A stretch of 32,415 nucleotides of DNA from Herbihabitans rhizosphaerae (GTDB taxonomy: Bacteria > Actinomycetota > Actinomycetes > Mycobacteriales > Pseudonocardiaceae): contig NZ_SGWQ01000021.1 in NCBI RefSeq assembly GCF_004216555.1, positions 1 through 32,415 on the forward strand, read 5' to 3'. The position numbers and the translations under genes are program-made. Of the stretch, positions 14,457-23,481 are shown piece by piece. The notes below the pieces were generated by a model, which was given only the letters and a program-made list of their open reading frames with translations, did not search any database and was not told the DNA's origin. The first letter of the stretch is position 1, and the number at the start of each line of letters is the position of its first letter.

Positions 14457-15602
14457 ATGAGGTTCCCGGACGAGGTGCCGACGCTGTCCGACGGCGTCGT
14501 GACCCTGCGCGCGCATTCGCCCGCCGACATCGACGGCATCGTGGAGCAGTGCGTCGACCCGGAGTCGGTCAAGTGGACCACCGTCCCGCACCCCTACCAG
14601 CGGGGCGACGCGGAGAAGTGGATCGGTGAGCAGGTCCCGGCCGCGTGGGCGAACGACTCCGCGTACACGTTCGCGATCGAGGCCGAGCACCACGACGGGA
14701 TCCGCAAGTTCGCCGGCAGCGTCGACCTGCGCCGCGACCGTGAAGGTGTCGCCGAGATCGCCTTCGGACTCCATCCAGGAGCGCGCGGGCGGGGCGTGAT
14801 GCGGCGCGCGATCAACCTGCTGATCGACTGGGGCTTCACCGAGCGCGGCTTCGACATGATCTTGTGGCTGGCCTACGTCGGCAACTGGGCGTCCCGGAAA
14901 GCGGTGTGGGCCAACGGGTTCAGCTTTGACGGCACGATCAGGAGCTACCTCGCGCAGCGCGGCGAGCGGCACGACGCGTGGGTCGGTTCGCTGCGCCGCG
15001 ACGACCCTCGCGAGCCCGCGAAGCCCTGGTACGTCCCGCCCGTCCTGGAGACCGAGCGGCTGCGGCTGCGCCCACCGGCCGACACCGACGCGCCGAGGCT
15101 CGATGAGCTGGCGAACGACGAGCGCGGCCGGCACTTCAACGGCCGGATCGCCGGTGTCGCCGACATCAGCGGCGAGCGGTGGGTGCACCGGATGCGGGAG
15201 CGCAACGCCACCGGCGAACAGGTCAATTGGGTGATCGCGGACAAGGCGACCGACCAGATGCTCGGCCAGTTCCAACTGCACGAACTCGGCGGCATGGACG
15301 ACTCCGAGGCCCAGCCCGGCTATGGCGTCCACCCGGACGCGCGCGGCAAGGGTTTGGCCACCGAGGCGTTGAACGCGGTGTGCGAGTGGGCTTTCCGCCC
15401 GGTCGCCGACGGCGGGTTCGGCAAGCGCCGGCTCACGATCAGCACGGCCGAGAGCAACACGGCGTCCCGGCACGCCGCCGATCGGGCCGGGTTCACGCAC
15501 GTGGCGTCGATCCCGACCGGGTACACGATCGGCGAGACGGGCTTCGAGGACGAGGTGATCTACAGCCTGATCAACGAGAACTGGTCAGCGAGCTCCGGCT
15601 GA
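14457..15602 (+). CDS. Tandem GNAT N-acetyltransferase (RimJ/RimL-like, two domains)
   Basis: A 381-residue protein with two GNAT domains. Domain 1 (about 10-190) has an acetyl-CoA loop at [20 protein letters not shown]. Domain 2 (about 195-375) begins [12 protein letters not shown] and has [23 protein letters not shown]. Each keeps the R/Q-x-x-G-x-G/A-type pyrophosphate loop. The second domain resembles RimJ/RimL proteins that acetylate N-terminal amines; the substrate is unknown. It overlaps the convergent arginine deiminase gene by 32 bp. Confidence 0.9.
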   Translation: MRFPDEVPTLSDGVVTLRAHSPADIDGIVEQCVDPESVKWTTVPHPYQRGDAEKWIGEQVPAAWANDSAYTFAIEAEHHDGIRKFAGSVDLRRDREGVAEIAFGLHPGARGRGVMRRAINLLIDWGFTERGFDMILWLAYVGNWASRKAVWANGFSFDGTIRSYLAQRGERHDAWVGSLRRDDPREPAKPWYVPPVLETERLRLRPPADTDAPRLDELANDERGRHFNGRIAGVADISGERWVHRMRERNATGEQVNWVIADKATDQMLGQFQLHELGGMDDSEAQPGYGVHPDARGKGLATEALNAVCEWAFRPVADGGFGKRRLTISTAESNTASRHAADRAGFTHVASIPTGYTIGETGFEDEVIYSLINENWSASSG

Positions 15603-16809
15603 CCGGGCAGGACATGCACCTCGGCCCGCCGCGGCCGGTGCCCAGCTCCGACCCGCCGATGCGCAGCACCTCGATGCCGGCGTCCTCAAGGCGCGCGTTG
15701 GTCTCCACGTTGCGCTCGTAGGCCACCACCACGCCGGGCGCGACCGCGAGGGTGTTGTTGCCGTCGTCCCACTGCTCACGTTCGGCGGTCACCGGATCGA
15801 GGCCGGTGTCGATCACGCGCAACCGCTCGATGCCCATCGCCTCGGCCGCCGCGTTCAGGAACGGAACAGGGCCGTCCACCACGACGCCCTCGGATCCGTT
15901 GGGCCGCAACGGATACGCCTGCAACGTGTCGCGCACCGCCGGGTACATCACCACGGCGTCGGTGTCGACCATCGTGCACACGGTGTCCAGGTGCATGGTC
16001 GCGCGGTCCTGCACGATCGGGACGGCCAGCACGGTGTGCGCCAGACCGTCGGAGAACGCCGACCGCGCAAGGGATTCCGCACCCGCTGGGGTGGTCCGCT
16101 CGCCGACGCCGATGGCCAGCACGCCGGGCGCGAGCAGCAGCACGTCGCCGCCCTCGACCGGTGCCGAGTGCGCACCGTACGCGCGGCCGGCGGCGCGAAA
16201 CCTCGGGTGGTAGGCGTAGATCAGGTCCAGCAGCGCGGTCTCCCGCCGGCGCGCCGGCATGGCCAGCGACGCGAGCGCCACCCGGTCGGCGATCCACACC
16301 GACGAGTCGCGGGTGAACAGCAGGTTCGGCAGCGGATCGACCACGAAGTCGTGCGGGTGGTGCATCCTGCGCACCAGCGAGGCGCCCTCGGCGGCGGGCA
16401 GCTCCTCGAAGGTCATGCCGGCCATCATCACGTCGGCCAGCGTCGCACTGTCTACTGTGGACAGATGGGAGCGCAGCGCGTCGGCGAGCTCGTTGCCGAG
16501 CCTGCGGCGGTCGACGGCGGCGTCGACGGCGGCGCTGCGCGCGCGGGGGTCGGTGAGTGCGGTGTTCAACGTGTCGGCCAGCAGCAGCACCTCGACGTCA
16601 CGCGAGCGCAGCACCTCGGCGAACGCGTCGTGCTCGACCTGCGCGCGATCCACCCACGGGATCGAGTCGAACAGCAGCTGGTCGTTGTTGCGCGGGGTGA
16701 GGCGCTTCAGCTCGGCGCCGGGCCGGTGCAGCATCACCGTGCGCAGCGGGCCGACCTCGCTGTCCACCCGGGGGGCGGCGGCGACCTGTTCGGTGGGTTG
16801 GGCTGTCAC
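15571..16809 (-). CDS. arcA: Arginine deiminase
   Basis: A 412-residue protein that converts arginine to citrulline and ammonia. The whole pattern follows actinobacterial Arc[33 protein letters not shown] (catalytic Asp region), [23 protein letters not shown] (catalytic His/Asp) and the C-terminal [13 protein letters not shown] with the nucleophilic cysteine. A GTG at 16809 has TACGCT 7 nt upstream and may be leaderless; an ATG at 16848 would add 13 residues. No arcB or arcC adjoins it. An arginase-family gene is also present in the window, but no link between the two is shown. Confidence 0.93.
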   Translation of the reverse strand: MTAQPTEQVAAAPRVDSEVGPLRTVMLHRPGAELKRLTPRNNDQLLFDSIPWVDRAQVEHDAFAEVLRSRDVEVLLLADTLNTALTDPRARSAAVDAAVDRRRLGNELADALRSHLSTVDSATLADVMMAGMTFEELPAAEGASLVRRMHHPHDFVVDPLPNLLFTRDSSVWIADRVALASLAMPARRRETALLDLIYAYHPRFRAAGRAYGAHSAPVEGGDVLLLAPGVLAIGVGERTTPAGAESLARSAFSDGLAHTVLAVPIVQDRATMHLDTVCTMVDTDAVVMYPAVRDTLQAYPLRPNGSEGVVVDGPVPFLNAAAEAMGIERLRVIDTGLDPVTAEREQWDDGNNTLAVAPGVVVAYERNVETNARLEDAGIEVLRIGGSELGTGRGGPRCMSCPVSRSSLTSSR

Positions 16810-16924
16810 GTCGGGCAGCGTAACCACCAGGTAAGGATTCTGGCGCATCCGAGGCGGGATGATAGGCATCAAATGCAGTGAACGGCTGCTTTGACGGTCA
16901 CTCGTTAAACGAAAGGGCGTAGTC

Positions 16925-17512
16925 ATGCGCGGTTTGTTGCGCAAGAAGGTGGTCTGGGCGCTGCTGATCGTCGGTGCGATCGGCGCTGCCGTCGGATTGT
17001 GGGCGTTCCAGCCCTGGAAGATCTGGACCAGGAGCACCGCCGACGACGCGCTGCCCGCCGAGGTCGCCGCGCTGGACGTGACCACGACGGCGGCCGCACC
17101 GCCGCCGGCCGGCGCGCCGCTGCCGGGGCCGACCAGCGTGCCGACCACTGTCAGCCCGCCGCCGTCCGGGCCCGCGGTGCTGGCCGGTGGCGACTTCGTC
17201 AGTGGGGAGCACGACACCAAGGGGCGCGCCAGGGTGCTGCGGCTGTCGGACGGGTCGCGGGTGCTGCGGCTGGAGAACTTCTCCACCTCCGACGGTCCCG
17301 ATGTTCACGTCTGGTTGAGCGACGCGGCCTCCGGTGGGCCATGGGGGGCATACGACGACGGCCGATACGTCCGTTTGGGGAAAATGAAAGCTACGGACGG
17401 TAATCAGAACTACTCCATTCCGGCGGATGCGAATATCCAAGGCCTGCGCAGCGTCGTTATCTGGTGTGACCGGTTCAACGTGGCATTCGGTTCGGCCGCC
17501 CTCCCGCTCTGA
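16925..17512 (+). CDS. DM13-domain protein with N-terminal membrane anchor
   Basis: A 195-residue protein. A basic start (MRGLLRKK) leads into a transmembrane or uncleaved signal helix at about 9-28, then a Pro/Thr-rich linker (45-85). The C-terminal domain (about 87-195) matches DM13: [20 protein letters not shown], then [18 protein letters not shown] and [17 protein letters not shown], with the single conserved cysteine. DM13 domains have been proposed to act in electron transfer. An AAAGGG site precedes the ATG. Confidence 0.88.
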   Translation: MRGLLRKKVVWALLIVGAIGAAVGLWAFQPWKIWTRSTADDALPAEVAALDVTTTAAAPPPAGAPLPGPTSVPTTVSPPPSGPAVLAGGDFVSGEHDTKGRARVLRLSDGSRVLRLENFSTSDGPDVHVWLSDAASGGPWGAYDDGRYVRLGKMKATDGNQNYSIPADANIQGLRSVVIWCDRFNVAFGSAALPL

Positions 17513-17585
17513 GCGCGGGCTGGATTGGCCGTGCTTCCCCCACGTCAGGTACGGTCGGAAGGTCGTCTAGACCATTGGAGCCTGG

Positions 17586-17630
17586 ATGCCTGCGGTGGGG
17601 CGGAGAAATGTCGCGCGCGAATCGGCGTGA
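17586..17630 (+). other. Out-of-frame start region of the binding protein (probable frameshift)
   Basis: An ATG at 17586 with GGAG (17577-17580) upstream encodes MPAVGRRNVARESA and stops at TGA 17628-17630. Inside it is TCGCGCGCGA (17611-17620), a run of four CG units. Removing one CG unit would join MPAVGRRNVAR directly to IGVIISACSLIVIGAC, giving a standard lipoprotein signal peptide. A sequencing error, a mutation or slippage at the repeat could explain this. A real short upstream frame coupled to the GTG at 17627 by GTGA overlap is the alternative. Confidence 0.55.
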
Positions 17631-18436
17631 TCATTTCGGCGTGTTCGTTGATCGTCATTGGTGCGTGCTCGTCGTCTTCTTCGGGTGGCGACGAGCCCAA
17701 GCTGACCGGGCCGAAGATCACTGTCGGTATCAAGGTCGACCAGCCCGGCATCGGGGTGCGGGCGCAGGACGGGACGGTCAGCGGCTTCGACGTGGACGTG
17801 GCCAAGTACGTCGCGCGCCACCTCGGCACCGACCCGTCCAACGTGAGCTTCGTCGAGGCGGTGTCCGCCGACCGGGAGACGCTGCTCGAGCAGCGCAAGG
17901 TCGACTTCGTGGTGGCCAGCTACTCGATCACCGACGGCCGCAAGGCGCGTGTCGACTTCGCCGGGCCGTACCTCGCGACCGGGCAGAGCCTGCTGGTGCG
18001 CAAGAGCAACGCGGACATCAGCGGGCCGGACTCGCTGAACAACAGCGACTGGCGGCTGTGCTCGGTGAAGGGCTCCACGTCGGCCCAACTGGTGAAGGAC
18101 CAGTACGCGAAAAGCGTGACGCTGCAAGAGTTTCCGTCCTACCGCGCGTGTGTGGACGCGATGCGCGAGCAGGCCGTGGACGCGGTCACCACCGACGAGG
18201 TGATCCTCGCCGGCTACGTCGCCGAGCAGCCGGACCTGTTGAAGCTCGTCGGCAGCCCGTTCTCGTTCGAGCGCTACGGGGTCGGATTGGTCAAGGGCGA
18301 CCCGCGGCACGCGAAGGTGACCGAGGCGCTGCGCGCGATGGTCGGCGACGGGAGTTGGCAGAAGTACGCCGAGGCCAACCTGGGCCGCGCCGGCAAGCCG
18401 ATGCCGCCGGCGCCGACCGTCCTCGACACGCCGTAG
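17627..18436 (+). CDS. Amino-acid ABC transporter substrate-binding lipoprotein (glutamate type)
   Basis: As read, 269 residues from a GTG. The start includes a hydrophobic core and lipobox (IVIGAC) with a serine-rich tether. The mature part is a family 3 solute-binding protein: ITVGIKVDQPGIGVRAQDGTVSGFDVDVAKYVA, VDFVVASYSITDGRKARVDFAGPYL, TTDEVILAGY and KGDPRHAKVTEALRAM. It should bind a polar amino acid such as glutamate outside the membrane. The in-frame start lacks the basic n-region; the better signal-peptide start (ATG 17586) is out of frame by one CG unit. No permease or ATPase genes adjoin it. Confidence 0.85.
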   Translation: MIISACSLIVIGACSSSSSGGDEPKLTGPKITVGIKVDQPGIGVRAQDGTVSGFDVDVAKYVARHLGTDPSNVSFVEAVSADRETLLEQRKVDFVVASYSITDGRKARVDFAGPYLATGQSLLVRKSNADISGPDSLNNSDWRLCSVKGSTSAQLVKDQYAKSVTLQEFPSYRACVDAMREQAVDAVTTDEVILAGYVAEQPDLLKLVGSPFSFERYGVGLVKGDPRHAKVTEALRAMVGDGSWQKYAEANLGRAGKPMPPAPTVLDTP

Positions 18437-18437
18437 C

Positions 18438-18471
18438 GTCGGGCTCGCCACGATCGCGCGGCGAGCCCGAC
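18438..18471. terminator. Bidirectional terminator hairpin
   Basis: A perfect 12-bp stem, GTCGGGCTCGCC (18438-18449) with GGCGAGCCCGAC (18460-18471), and a 10-nt loop. It starts 2 bp after the binding-protein stop and serves the convergent VOC gene too. Confidence 0.87.
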
Positions 18472-18487
18472 TGTCCTTTGTGGACGA

Positions 18488-18901
18488 TCAGGCCGGGTGC
18501 GGCACGAAGTTGGGGTCCATCCACATGATCTCCCAGTGGTGGCCGTCCAGGTCGATGAAGCTGCGGCCGTACATGAAGTCCTCCTGCGGGGTGTCCTTCT
18601 TCGGCTCGTGCGCGCCGGCGGCCAGCGCCTTGCCGACCAGCTCGTCGACCTCCTCGCGGCTGTCTGCCGAGAGGCCGACGATCGCGCCGGTGGTGTTCTC
18701 GACGTCGGCGAGCGGCTTGCTGGCGAAGGACTCGAAGAACGGCTTGACCAGCAGCATCACGTAGCTCTCGTCGCTGATGACCATGCACGTCGCGTTCTCG
18801 TCGGTGAAGTCCTTGTTGAACGAGAACCCGAGCGAGGTGAAGAACTCCACGGCCTTGGGGAGGTCGTTGACGGGCAGGTTGAGGAACGTCTTCCTGGACA
18901 T
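18488..18901 (-). CDS. VOC-family (glyoxalase/bleomycin-resistance fold) protein
   Basis: A 137-residue protein with two beta-alpha-beta-beta-beta units: FLNLPVNDLPKAVEFFTSLGF at the start, then MLLVKPFFESF, and YGRSFIDLDGHHWEIMWMDP at the end. The HxE-type C-terminal motif is present, and the pattern resembles the lactoylglutathione lyase-like extradiol group. The substrate is unknown. The ATG at 18901 has GAAAGG upstream. The gene is divergent from the TetR gene, and a palindromic operator lies in the shared region. Confidence 0.88.
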   Translation of the reverse strand: MSRKTFLNLPVNDLPKAVEFFTSLGFSFNKDFTDENATCMVISDESYVMLLVKPFFESFASKPLADVENTTGAIVGLSADSREEVDELVGKALAAGAHEPKKDTPQEDFMYGRSFIDLDGHHWEIMWMDPNFVPHPA

Positions 18902-18962
18902 GATGTGCCTTTCGAGCGGTAACCGATGTTTATAGCGGATGCTAGGGCTTCTGGTGGAAACT

Positions 18963-18998
18963 GATGTGTCCGATGGACACATCGTGTACGGTAGACAC
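18963..18998. promoter_or_regulatory. Operator and promoter between the VOC and TetR genes
   Basis: A perfect inverted repeat, GATGTGTCC (18963-18971) and GGACACATC (18975-18983), is followed by a weaker half-palindrome GTGTACGGTAGACAC (18984-18998). The latter contains a -10 box TACGGT (18987-18992) lying 6 nt before an ATG at 18999. The overlap of operator and promoter suggests TetR autorepression together with control of the VOC gene. Confidence 0.68.
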
Positions 18999-19046
18999 AT
19001 GCCGGGGACGTGGCAAGCCCCATTTCGATCTCGGATCGAGGAGCGC

Positions 19047-19757
19047 ATGACGGACGACGGGACGAACAGCGGCGAGCTGCTGTGGGACCTCGACGAGGGG
19101 CCGGCCAGGAAGGCGCGGCCCACGCTGACGGTCGACCGCATCGCCAAGGCCGCGACGACGATCGCGGACGCCGACGGGCTGACGGCGGTGTCCATGCAGA
19201 ACGTGGCCACCAAGCTCGACGTCACCAAGATGGCGCTGTACCGGCACGTGGCGAGCAAGGCGGAGCTCGTCGCGGTGATGACCGAGACGGCCGTCGGCAC
19301 GCCGCCGAACCTCAAGGAGATCCGCGGCGGCTGGCGGCCGAAGCTGGAGCTGTGGGCTCAGGAGATGCGGCGCACCTGGCAGCGGCACCCGTGGATCCCG
19401 GCGGCGACCGCCGGCAGCCGGGTCACCGGCCCGAGGGAGATCGGCTGGACCGAGGTCGCGGTCGGCGCGCTGGAGGGGACGGGCCTGGACGGCGCGGAGC
19501 GGATGGACGCGGTGTTCCTGCTCAGCGGCCACATCCGCAACACGCAGTCACCCACGACGGCCGGCACCCAGCCGTGGTCGCTGGACCGCACGCTGAACCC
19601 CATGATCTCCGCGCGCCCTGAGCGATTCCCGTCCCTGGTCGCCGCCGCCGCATCAGTCGGCAACGCCCCGAAAGACAACGGCTGGGAGTTCGGCCTGATC
19701 CGCATCCTGGACGGCATCGCCAAACTGATCGCCACCCGCCGCCGCACCAAAGCTTGA
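19047..19757 (+). CDS. TetR/AcrR family transcriptional regulator
   Basis: A 236-residue protein. An acidic N-terminal lead (ELLWDLDEG) precedes the helix-turn-helix (TVDRIAKAATTIADADGLTAV, VATKLDVTKMALYRHVASKAEL, about 27-75). The C-terminal ligand domain resembles the TetR_C-type group with a tetracycline-repressor-like start. The ATG at 19047 has GAGGAG upstream. An in-frame ATG at 18999 would follow a TACGGT box by 6 nt and add 16 residues, so a leaderless longer form is possible. It is divergent from the VOC gene. Confidence 0.88.
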   Translation: MTDDGTNSGELLWDLDEGPARKARPTLTVDRIAKAATTIADADGLTAVSMQNVATKLDVTKMALYRHVASKAELVAVMTETAVGTPPNLKEIRGGWRPKLELWAQEMRRTWQRHPWIPAATAGSRVTGPREIGWTEVAVGALEGTGLDGAERMDAVFLLSGHIRNTQSPTTAGTQPWSLDRTLNPMISARPERFPSLVAAAASVGNAPKDNGWEFGLIRILDGIAKLIATRRRTKA

Positions 19758-19778
19758 CATCTCACCCCGCCACCCCAT

Positions 19779-19804
19779 GCGTACTTTAGCCCGCGAAAGT
19801 ACGC
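19779..19804. terminator. Terminator-like hairpin, member of an ACTTTAGC repeat family
   Basis: GCGTACTTT (19779-19787) pairs perfectly with AAAGTACGC (19796-19804) around the loop AGCCCGCG. Related hairpins occur at 28042-28065 and 28159-28182. It lies 22 bp after the TetR stop. Confidence 0.7.
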
Positions 19805-20091
19805 TTCAGACGCGGAAAGTCGCAGGTCGCGGAGGCGTGAAGTGGCTCGGGTGACGCGCCAAGCCGTTCACGGAACGTGTCGGGTCACACTCACGAAGGT
19901 ATCGATCAGGCGGCGCGGGACAGCCGCGAGGCGGCCTGCCCGAGCCGGACCGCCGCCGCTGGACCTTCTGGTGAACGAGTGTCGCCCGCATGTCCCTCCC
20001 GCATCCTGTGTGCACCTGCTGTGATGCGGACGCGGACTGGTTCGGTTTGTCACGACTTCATGAACGTGGACTACCCGAGGACGGAGACGAC
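19805..20091. other. Intergenic stretch without a supported gene
   Basis: About 290 bp between the hairpin and the nitronate monooxygenase. Short open frames on both strands have arginine- and cysteine-rich, low-complexity products and no good ribosome site. A GGAG at about 20082 serves the next gene. Nothing else is recognised. Confidence 0.6.
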
Positions 20092-21048
20092 ATGCGTACC
20101 TGGTTGACCGAGCGGTTCGGCCTGACGGTGCCCGTGGTGGGCGCGCCGATGGCACGGGCGAGCGGCTCGGAGCTGGCGACGGCGATCTCGGCGGCGGGTG
20201 CGCTGGGCATGATCGGGGTCGGCGGCGGGACCAAGCCGGAGTGGATCCGCGAGCAGGCGGCGCGGGTGGCGGCGTCGGGCCGGCCGTACGGGATCGGGCT
20301 CATGGCGTGGGCGCTGCCGAGGGTGCCCGAGCAGATCGACGCGGTGCTCGACGCGCACCCGGCACTGGTGTCGGTCAGCTTCGGCGACTACTCGTCCACA
20401 GTGGACAGACTGCGGGACGCGGGGATCACGGTCGCGACTCAGGCCGGCACCGTGGCCGACGCGCGTGCGGCCGAGGACGCCGGCGTGGACCTGATCGTGG
20501 CGCGCGGCGGCGAGGCGGGCGGGCACGGGCGGGACGCGGTGGCGACTTTGCCGCTGCTGCAGGGAATCCTGGACGCGGTGGACACTCCGGTGCTGGCCGC
20601 CGGCGGTATCGCGACCGCGCGCGGGCTGGCCGCCGTGCTCGCCGCGGGTGCGGCCGGCGCGTGGGTCGGCACCGCGTTCCTGGCCTGCCGGGAGACGGCG
20701 ACGAGTGCGGCCAAGAAGCGGCGGCTGGTCGAGACGGAGGAGACCGGCACGGCGTATTCGACGACGTTCGACGCGGCTTCCGGTCTCGGCTGGCCGGAGG
20801 AGTTCGGCGGGCGCGCGGTGCGCAACGCGTTCTTCGACCGGTGGGTCGGCCGGGAGGCGGAGTTGGCCGAGGATCCGGGCGCGCGGGCCGAGTTCGCCGC
20901 GGCCTGGGACAACGACGACCTGGACACCACGTCGCTCTACGCCGGCCAGGGCGTCGGCCTGCTCACCTCGGAACGCTCCGCCGCCGAGGTGGTCGCCGAT
21001 TTCGCCGACGCCGAGCGCCTCCTGCGCGAGGCCGCCGACCGCCTCTGA
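20092..21048 (+). CDS. Nitronate monooxygenase (2-nitropropane dioxygenase family)
   Basis: A 318-residue FMN-dependent TIM-barrel protein. It shows VPVVGAPMARASGSELATAIS, the FMN-site LGMIGVGGGT, and the family signature ARGGEAGGHGR with its catalytic-site histidine, then VLAAGGIATARGLAAVLAAGA and GTAFLACRE. It oxidises alkyl nitronates such as propionate 3-nitronate. The ATG at 20092 has GGAGACG upstream. It stands alone as a transcription unit. Confidence 0.93.
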   Translation: MRTWLTERFGLTVPVVGAPMARASGSELATAISAAGALGMIGVGGGTKPEWIREQAARVAASGRPYGIGLMAWALPRVPEQIDAVLDAHPALVSVSFGDYSSTVDRLRDAGITVATQAGTVADARAAEDAGVDLIVARGGEAGGHGRDAVATLPLLQGILDAVDTPVLAAGGIATARGLAAVLAAGAAGAWVGTAFLACRETATSAAKKRRLVETEETGTAYSTTFDAASGLGWPEEFGGRAVRNAFFDRWVGREAELAEDPGARAEFAAAWDNDDLDTTSLYAGQGVGLLTSERSAAEVVADFADAERLLREAADRL

Positions 21049-21056
21049 CCAGCCAG

Positions 21057-21083
21057 TTGTCCACAGGCCCCGTGTTATCCACA
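21057..21083 (+). promoter_or_regulatory. Two DnaA-box-like sites in an intergenic region
   Basis: TTGTCCACA (21057-21065) matches the actinomycete DnaA-box consensus, and TTATCCACA (21075-21083) is the classical perfect DnaA box. Both have the same orientation, with starts 18 bp apart, in the 157-bp gap after nitronate monooxygenase. They are too few for an origin, but may be a DnaA-titrating or regulatory site. Confidence 0.5.
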
Positions 21084-21205
21084 AGTTGATCTTGCGCCCC
21101 CTCCCGGACGCCCCCGCCGGGTACGCTTGGCTCGAGGGCCGCCCCCGGTGCGGGTGGGGGATGTGGGCATACGCGGAGATCGCCCGCGCCGCAAGGAGTT
21201 CTTAC

Positions 21206-21793
21206 GTGTACGCGATGCAGTACGAGATCACGTTGCCGGCCGACTACGACATGGCGATCATCCGCCACCGGGTCGCCACCAGGGGCCACCTGCTCGACGA
21301 TTTCGACGGGCTCGGCGTGAAGGCGTACCTGGTCCGCGAGCGCGGCGTCGACGGCTCACCGGTCAACCAGTACGCGCCGTTCTACGTGTGGCACCGCGTC
21401 GCCGGGATGAGCCGATTCCTGTTGGGCGGCGCCGGTTTCCAGGGAATCGTCGACTCCTTCGGCCGCCCGGGCGTGCGGCACTGGACGGGCGCCGCCTTCC
21501 ACCGTGGCACGGCGACCAGCGCCACGGCCGCGACGAGGCACACCGAGCCGATCCCCGATGGGGCCGACCCGGCCGAGGCGATCAAGCCCGCGCTCGACGA
21601 GCTGGCCGAGACGGCCGCGACGCACGGCGTGCACTCCACCGTGCTCGCCGTCGACCCGCAGGCGTGGGAGTTGGTCAGGTTCACCCTGTGGGAGGGCACT
21701 CCGGAGGTGAAGGGTCACCTTCACTACCAGGTGCTGCACACGTCCGTGCCACACCTCGACGAGCTGACCGACGGGCCGGCCTGGTCACGGTAG
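21206..21793 (+). CDS. DUF4865-family protein
   Basis: A 195-residue protein with the DUF4865 pattern: MQYEITLPADYDMAIIRHRV, GHLLDDFDGLGVKAYLVRERG, NQYAPFYVWHRVAGMSRFLLGG and FGRPGVRHW. Function is unknown; it is soluble. The GTG at 21206 has AAGGAG 7 nt upstream, and an ATG three codons later is an alternative. It overlaps the convergent CPBP gene by 9 bp. Confidence 0.85.
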   Translation: MYAMQYEITLPADYDMAIIRHRVATRGHLLDDFDGLGVKAYLVRERGVDGSPVNQYAPFYVWHRVAGMSRFLLGGAGFQGIVDSFGRPGVRHWTGAAFHRGTATSATAATRHTEPIPDGADPAEAIKPALDELAETAATHGVHSTVLAVDPQAWELVRFTLWEGTPEVKGHLHYQVLHTSVPHLDELTDGPAWSR

Positions 21794-22597
21794 CCAGGAC
21801 ACCTTCCCGCGCAGCAGGCTGTAGCCGACGAACGCGACCACGTCCAGCGCGGTGTGCGCGATCACCAAGGGCCACAAGCGATTCGTGCGCTGCCACACCC
21901 GCCCGAACACCAGCCCCATGATCACGTTTCCGACGAATCCGCCGAACCCCTGATACAGGTGGTACGACCCGCGCAGCAGCGCCGAGATCAGCAGTGAGCC
22001 GTTCTCGGTCAACCCGAGTTGACGCAGCCGCGTGATCAGGAACCCGACGACCAGCACCTCCTCGGCCCACGCGTTGCCGGCCGCGGACAGGGTGAGCGCG
22101 ATCGGCCGCCACCACGCGTCGTCCAAAGTGGACGGAAGGACGGCGAGGTTCGCGCCGAGCTTCCACGCCACGAAATAGAACAGCAGCCCCGGAATGCCGA
22201 TCAGCGCGGCCAACCCGGCGCCGCCCAGCGCGTCCCGCCCGAGCCGGGTGCGATCCAGCCCGACCGCCGCGAGCCGGAAACCCGCGCGCCACAACAGGTA
22301 CAGCCCCAGCGCGCCCCAGGCGAGCAGCTGCACCGCGCCCAGCAGCTGCTTGCCGAAGTCGATCCACCCGAGCGTCGCCTGGGACACGTTCAGCGCCACC
22401 GACTGCTCGGCCAGCGGCTTCGGTTTCAGCAGCGAGTCCACAAGGGACAGCAGGCTGCGCAGCCCGGACAGCCCGAGGGTGACCGTGAAGACGATCACCA
22501 GCTCGATCTTGACCGCGCGCCGCTCGGCCGGATCGGTGATCACCGACGGCGATTCGGCGCGTGTGGGGTTCAACCAGGCGCGTACGGGGAACTGCAC
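21785..22597 (-). CDS. CPBP-family intramembrane (CAAX-type) metalloprotease-like protein
   Basis: A 270-residue protein with about seven or eight membrane helices. The family signature is recognisable: NAWAEEVLVVGFLITRL (the EE motif), then SALLRGSYHLYQGFGGFVGN and PLVIAHTALDVVAFV with histidines. The arginine of EExxxR is valine here, so peptidase activity is uncertain. The GTG at 22597 has TAAGGT 7 nt upstream on the minus strand and may be leaderless. Confidence 0.85.
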   Translation of the reverse strand: MQFPVRAWLNPTRAESPSVITDPAERRAVKIELVIVFTVTLGLSGLRSLLSLVDSLLKPKPLAEQSVALNVSQATLGWIDFGKQLLGAVQLLAWGALGLYLLWRAGFRLAAVGLDRTRLGRDALGGAGLAALIGIPGLLFYFVAWKLGANLAVLPSTLDDAWWRPIALTLSAAGNAWAEEVLVVGFLITRLRQLGLTENGSLLISALLRGSYHLYQGFGGFVGNVIMGLVFGRVWQRTNRLWPLVIAHTALDVVAFVGYSLLRGKVSWLP

Positions 22598-22691
22598 AGA
22601 GCGGACCTTAACCCGATCCGGTGAGTGGACTCACGATCAAGGTGAACATCGACGTAGCCTGCGGCAACCCCACCGGCGTAGAGGAGCTCCC

Positions 22692-23474
22692 ATGTTGCAC
22701 GACACCCTGCGCGGAACGGCGCGGGCACTGCGGCCAGGCCGCGAGCAGGCCGACCGCATCGAAGCACTCGAGCACGAGGTCCGCGCGCTGCGCGAGGAGC
22801 TGGCCATCAGCACCCAGCGGATCCTCGACCGCGTCATCGAGTTCGAGATCCGCAGCCGCAAGGACATCGTGTTCGCCGGCGACCAGGACGCCGCCGTGGA
22901 GAGCAACCGGTTCGCCCGGGATCACCTGGTCGGCGTGCGGCACTTCCGGCACCCGTGGGAGACGCTGGACTACGGGCTGTCGCTGGCCCCGACCGGCGGC
23001 ATGGCCCTGGAGTTCGGCGTGGCCACCGGCAACACGCTGCGCGCCATCGCCACCCAGCGCGGCGGCGAGCGGGTGTACGGGTTCGACTCGTTCCAGGGCC
23101 TGCCCGAGGCGTGGATCGCCGGCATGGCGGCTGGCGCGTTCGCCCGCGAGGACCTGCCCGAGGTGCCGGGCGCGGACCTCGTCGTGGGCCTGTTCGACGA
23201 CACGCTCGCCGGATTCCTCGCCGCGCACGACGAGCCGCTCGACTTCGTGCACGTCGACTGCGACCTGTACAGCTCCGCCAGCACCGTGCTCGAGCAACTC
23301 GCTCCCCGGCTGCGGCCCGGCACCGTGCTCGTGTTCGACGAGTACTTCAACTACCCGGGCTGGCAGCGGCACGAACACCGCGCCTGGACCGAGTTCGTCG
23401 AGCGCACCGGCATCGCGTTCGAGTACGTGGCCTACACCTACGCCGACTGCCAGGTCGCGGTGCGCATCAACTGA
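22692..23474 (+). CDS. TylF/MycF-like class I SAM-dependent methyltransferase
   Basis: A 260-residue protein. A short coiled-coil stretch at about 18-55 (EALEHEVRALREELAIS) precedes the methyltransferase domain: MALEFGVATGNTLRAIA (SAM motif), VYGFDSFQGLPEAW, DFVHVDCDLYSSASTVLEQLAPRL and VFDEYFNYPGW. This matches the macrocin-O-methyltransferase (TylF/MycF) family of metal-dependent sugar or small-molecule O-methyltransferases. No glycosyltransferase or sugar genes surround it, so its substrate is unknown. GAGGAG lies 5 nt before the ATG. Confidence 0.88.
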   Translation: MLHDTLRGTARALRPGREQADRIEALEHEVRALREELAISTQRILDRVIEFEIRSRKDIVFAGDQDAAVESNRFARDHLVGVRHFRHPWETLDYGLSLAPTGGMALEFGVATGNTLRAIATQRGGERVYGFDSFQGLPEAWIAGMAAGAFAREDLPEVPGADLVVGLFDDTLAGFLAAHDEPLDFVHVDCDLYSSASTVLEQLAPRLRPGTVLVFDEYFNYPGWQRHEHRAWTEFVERTGIAFEYVAYTYADCQVAVRIN

Positions 23475-23481
23475 GGGCGCA

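Noticed and set aside
19842-20024. Possible 60-residue gene before nitronate monooxygenase
   Set aside because: No ribosome site of note, arginine-rich low-complexity product, and weak codon bias.
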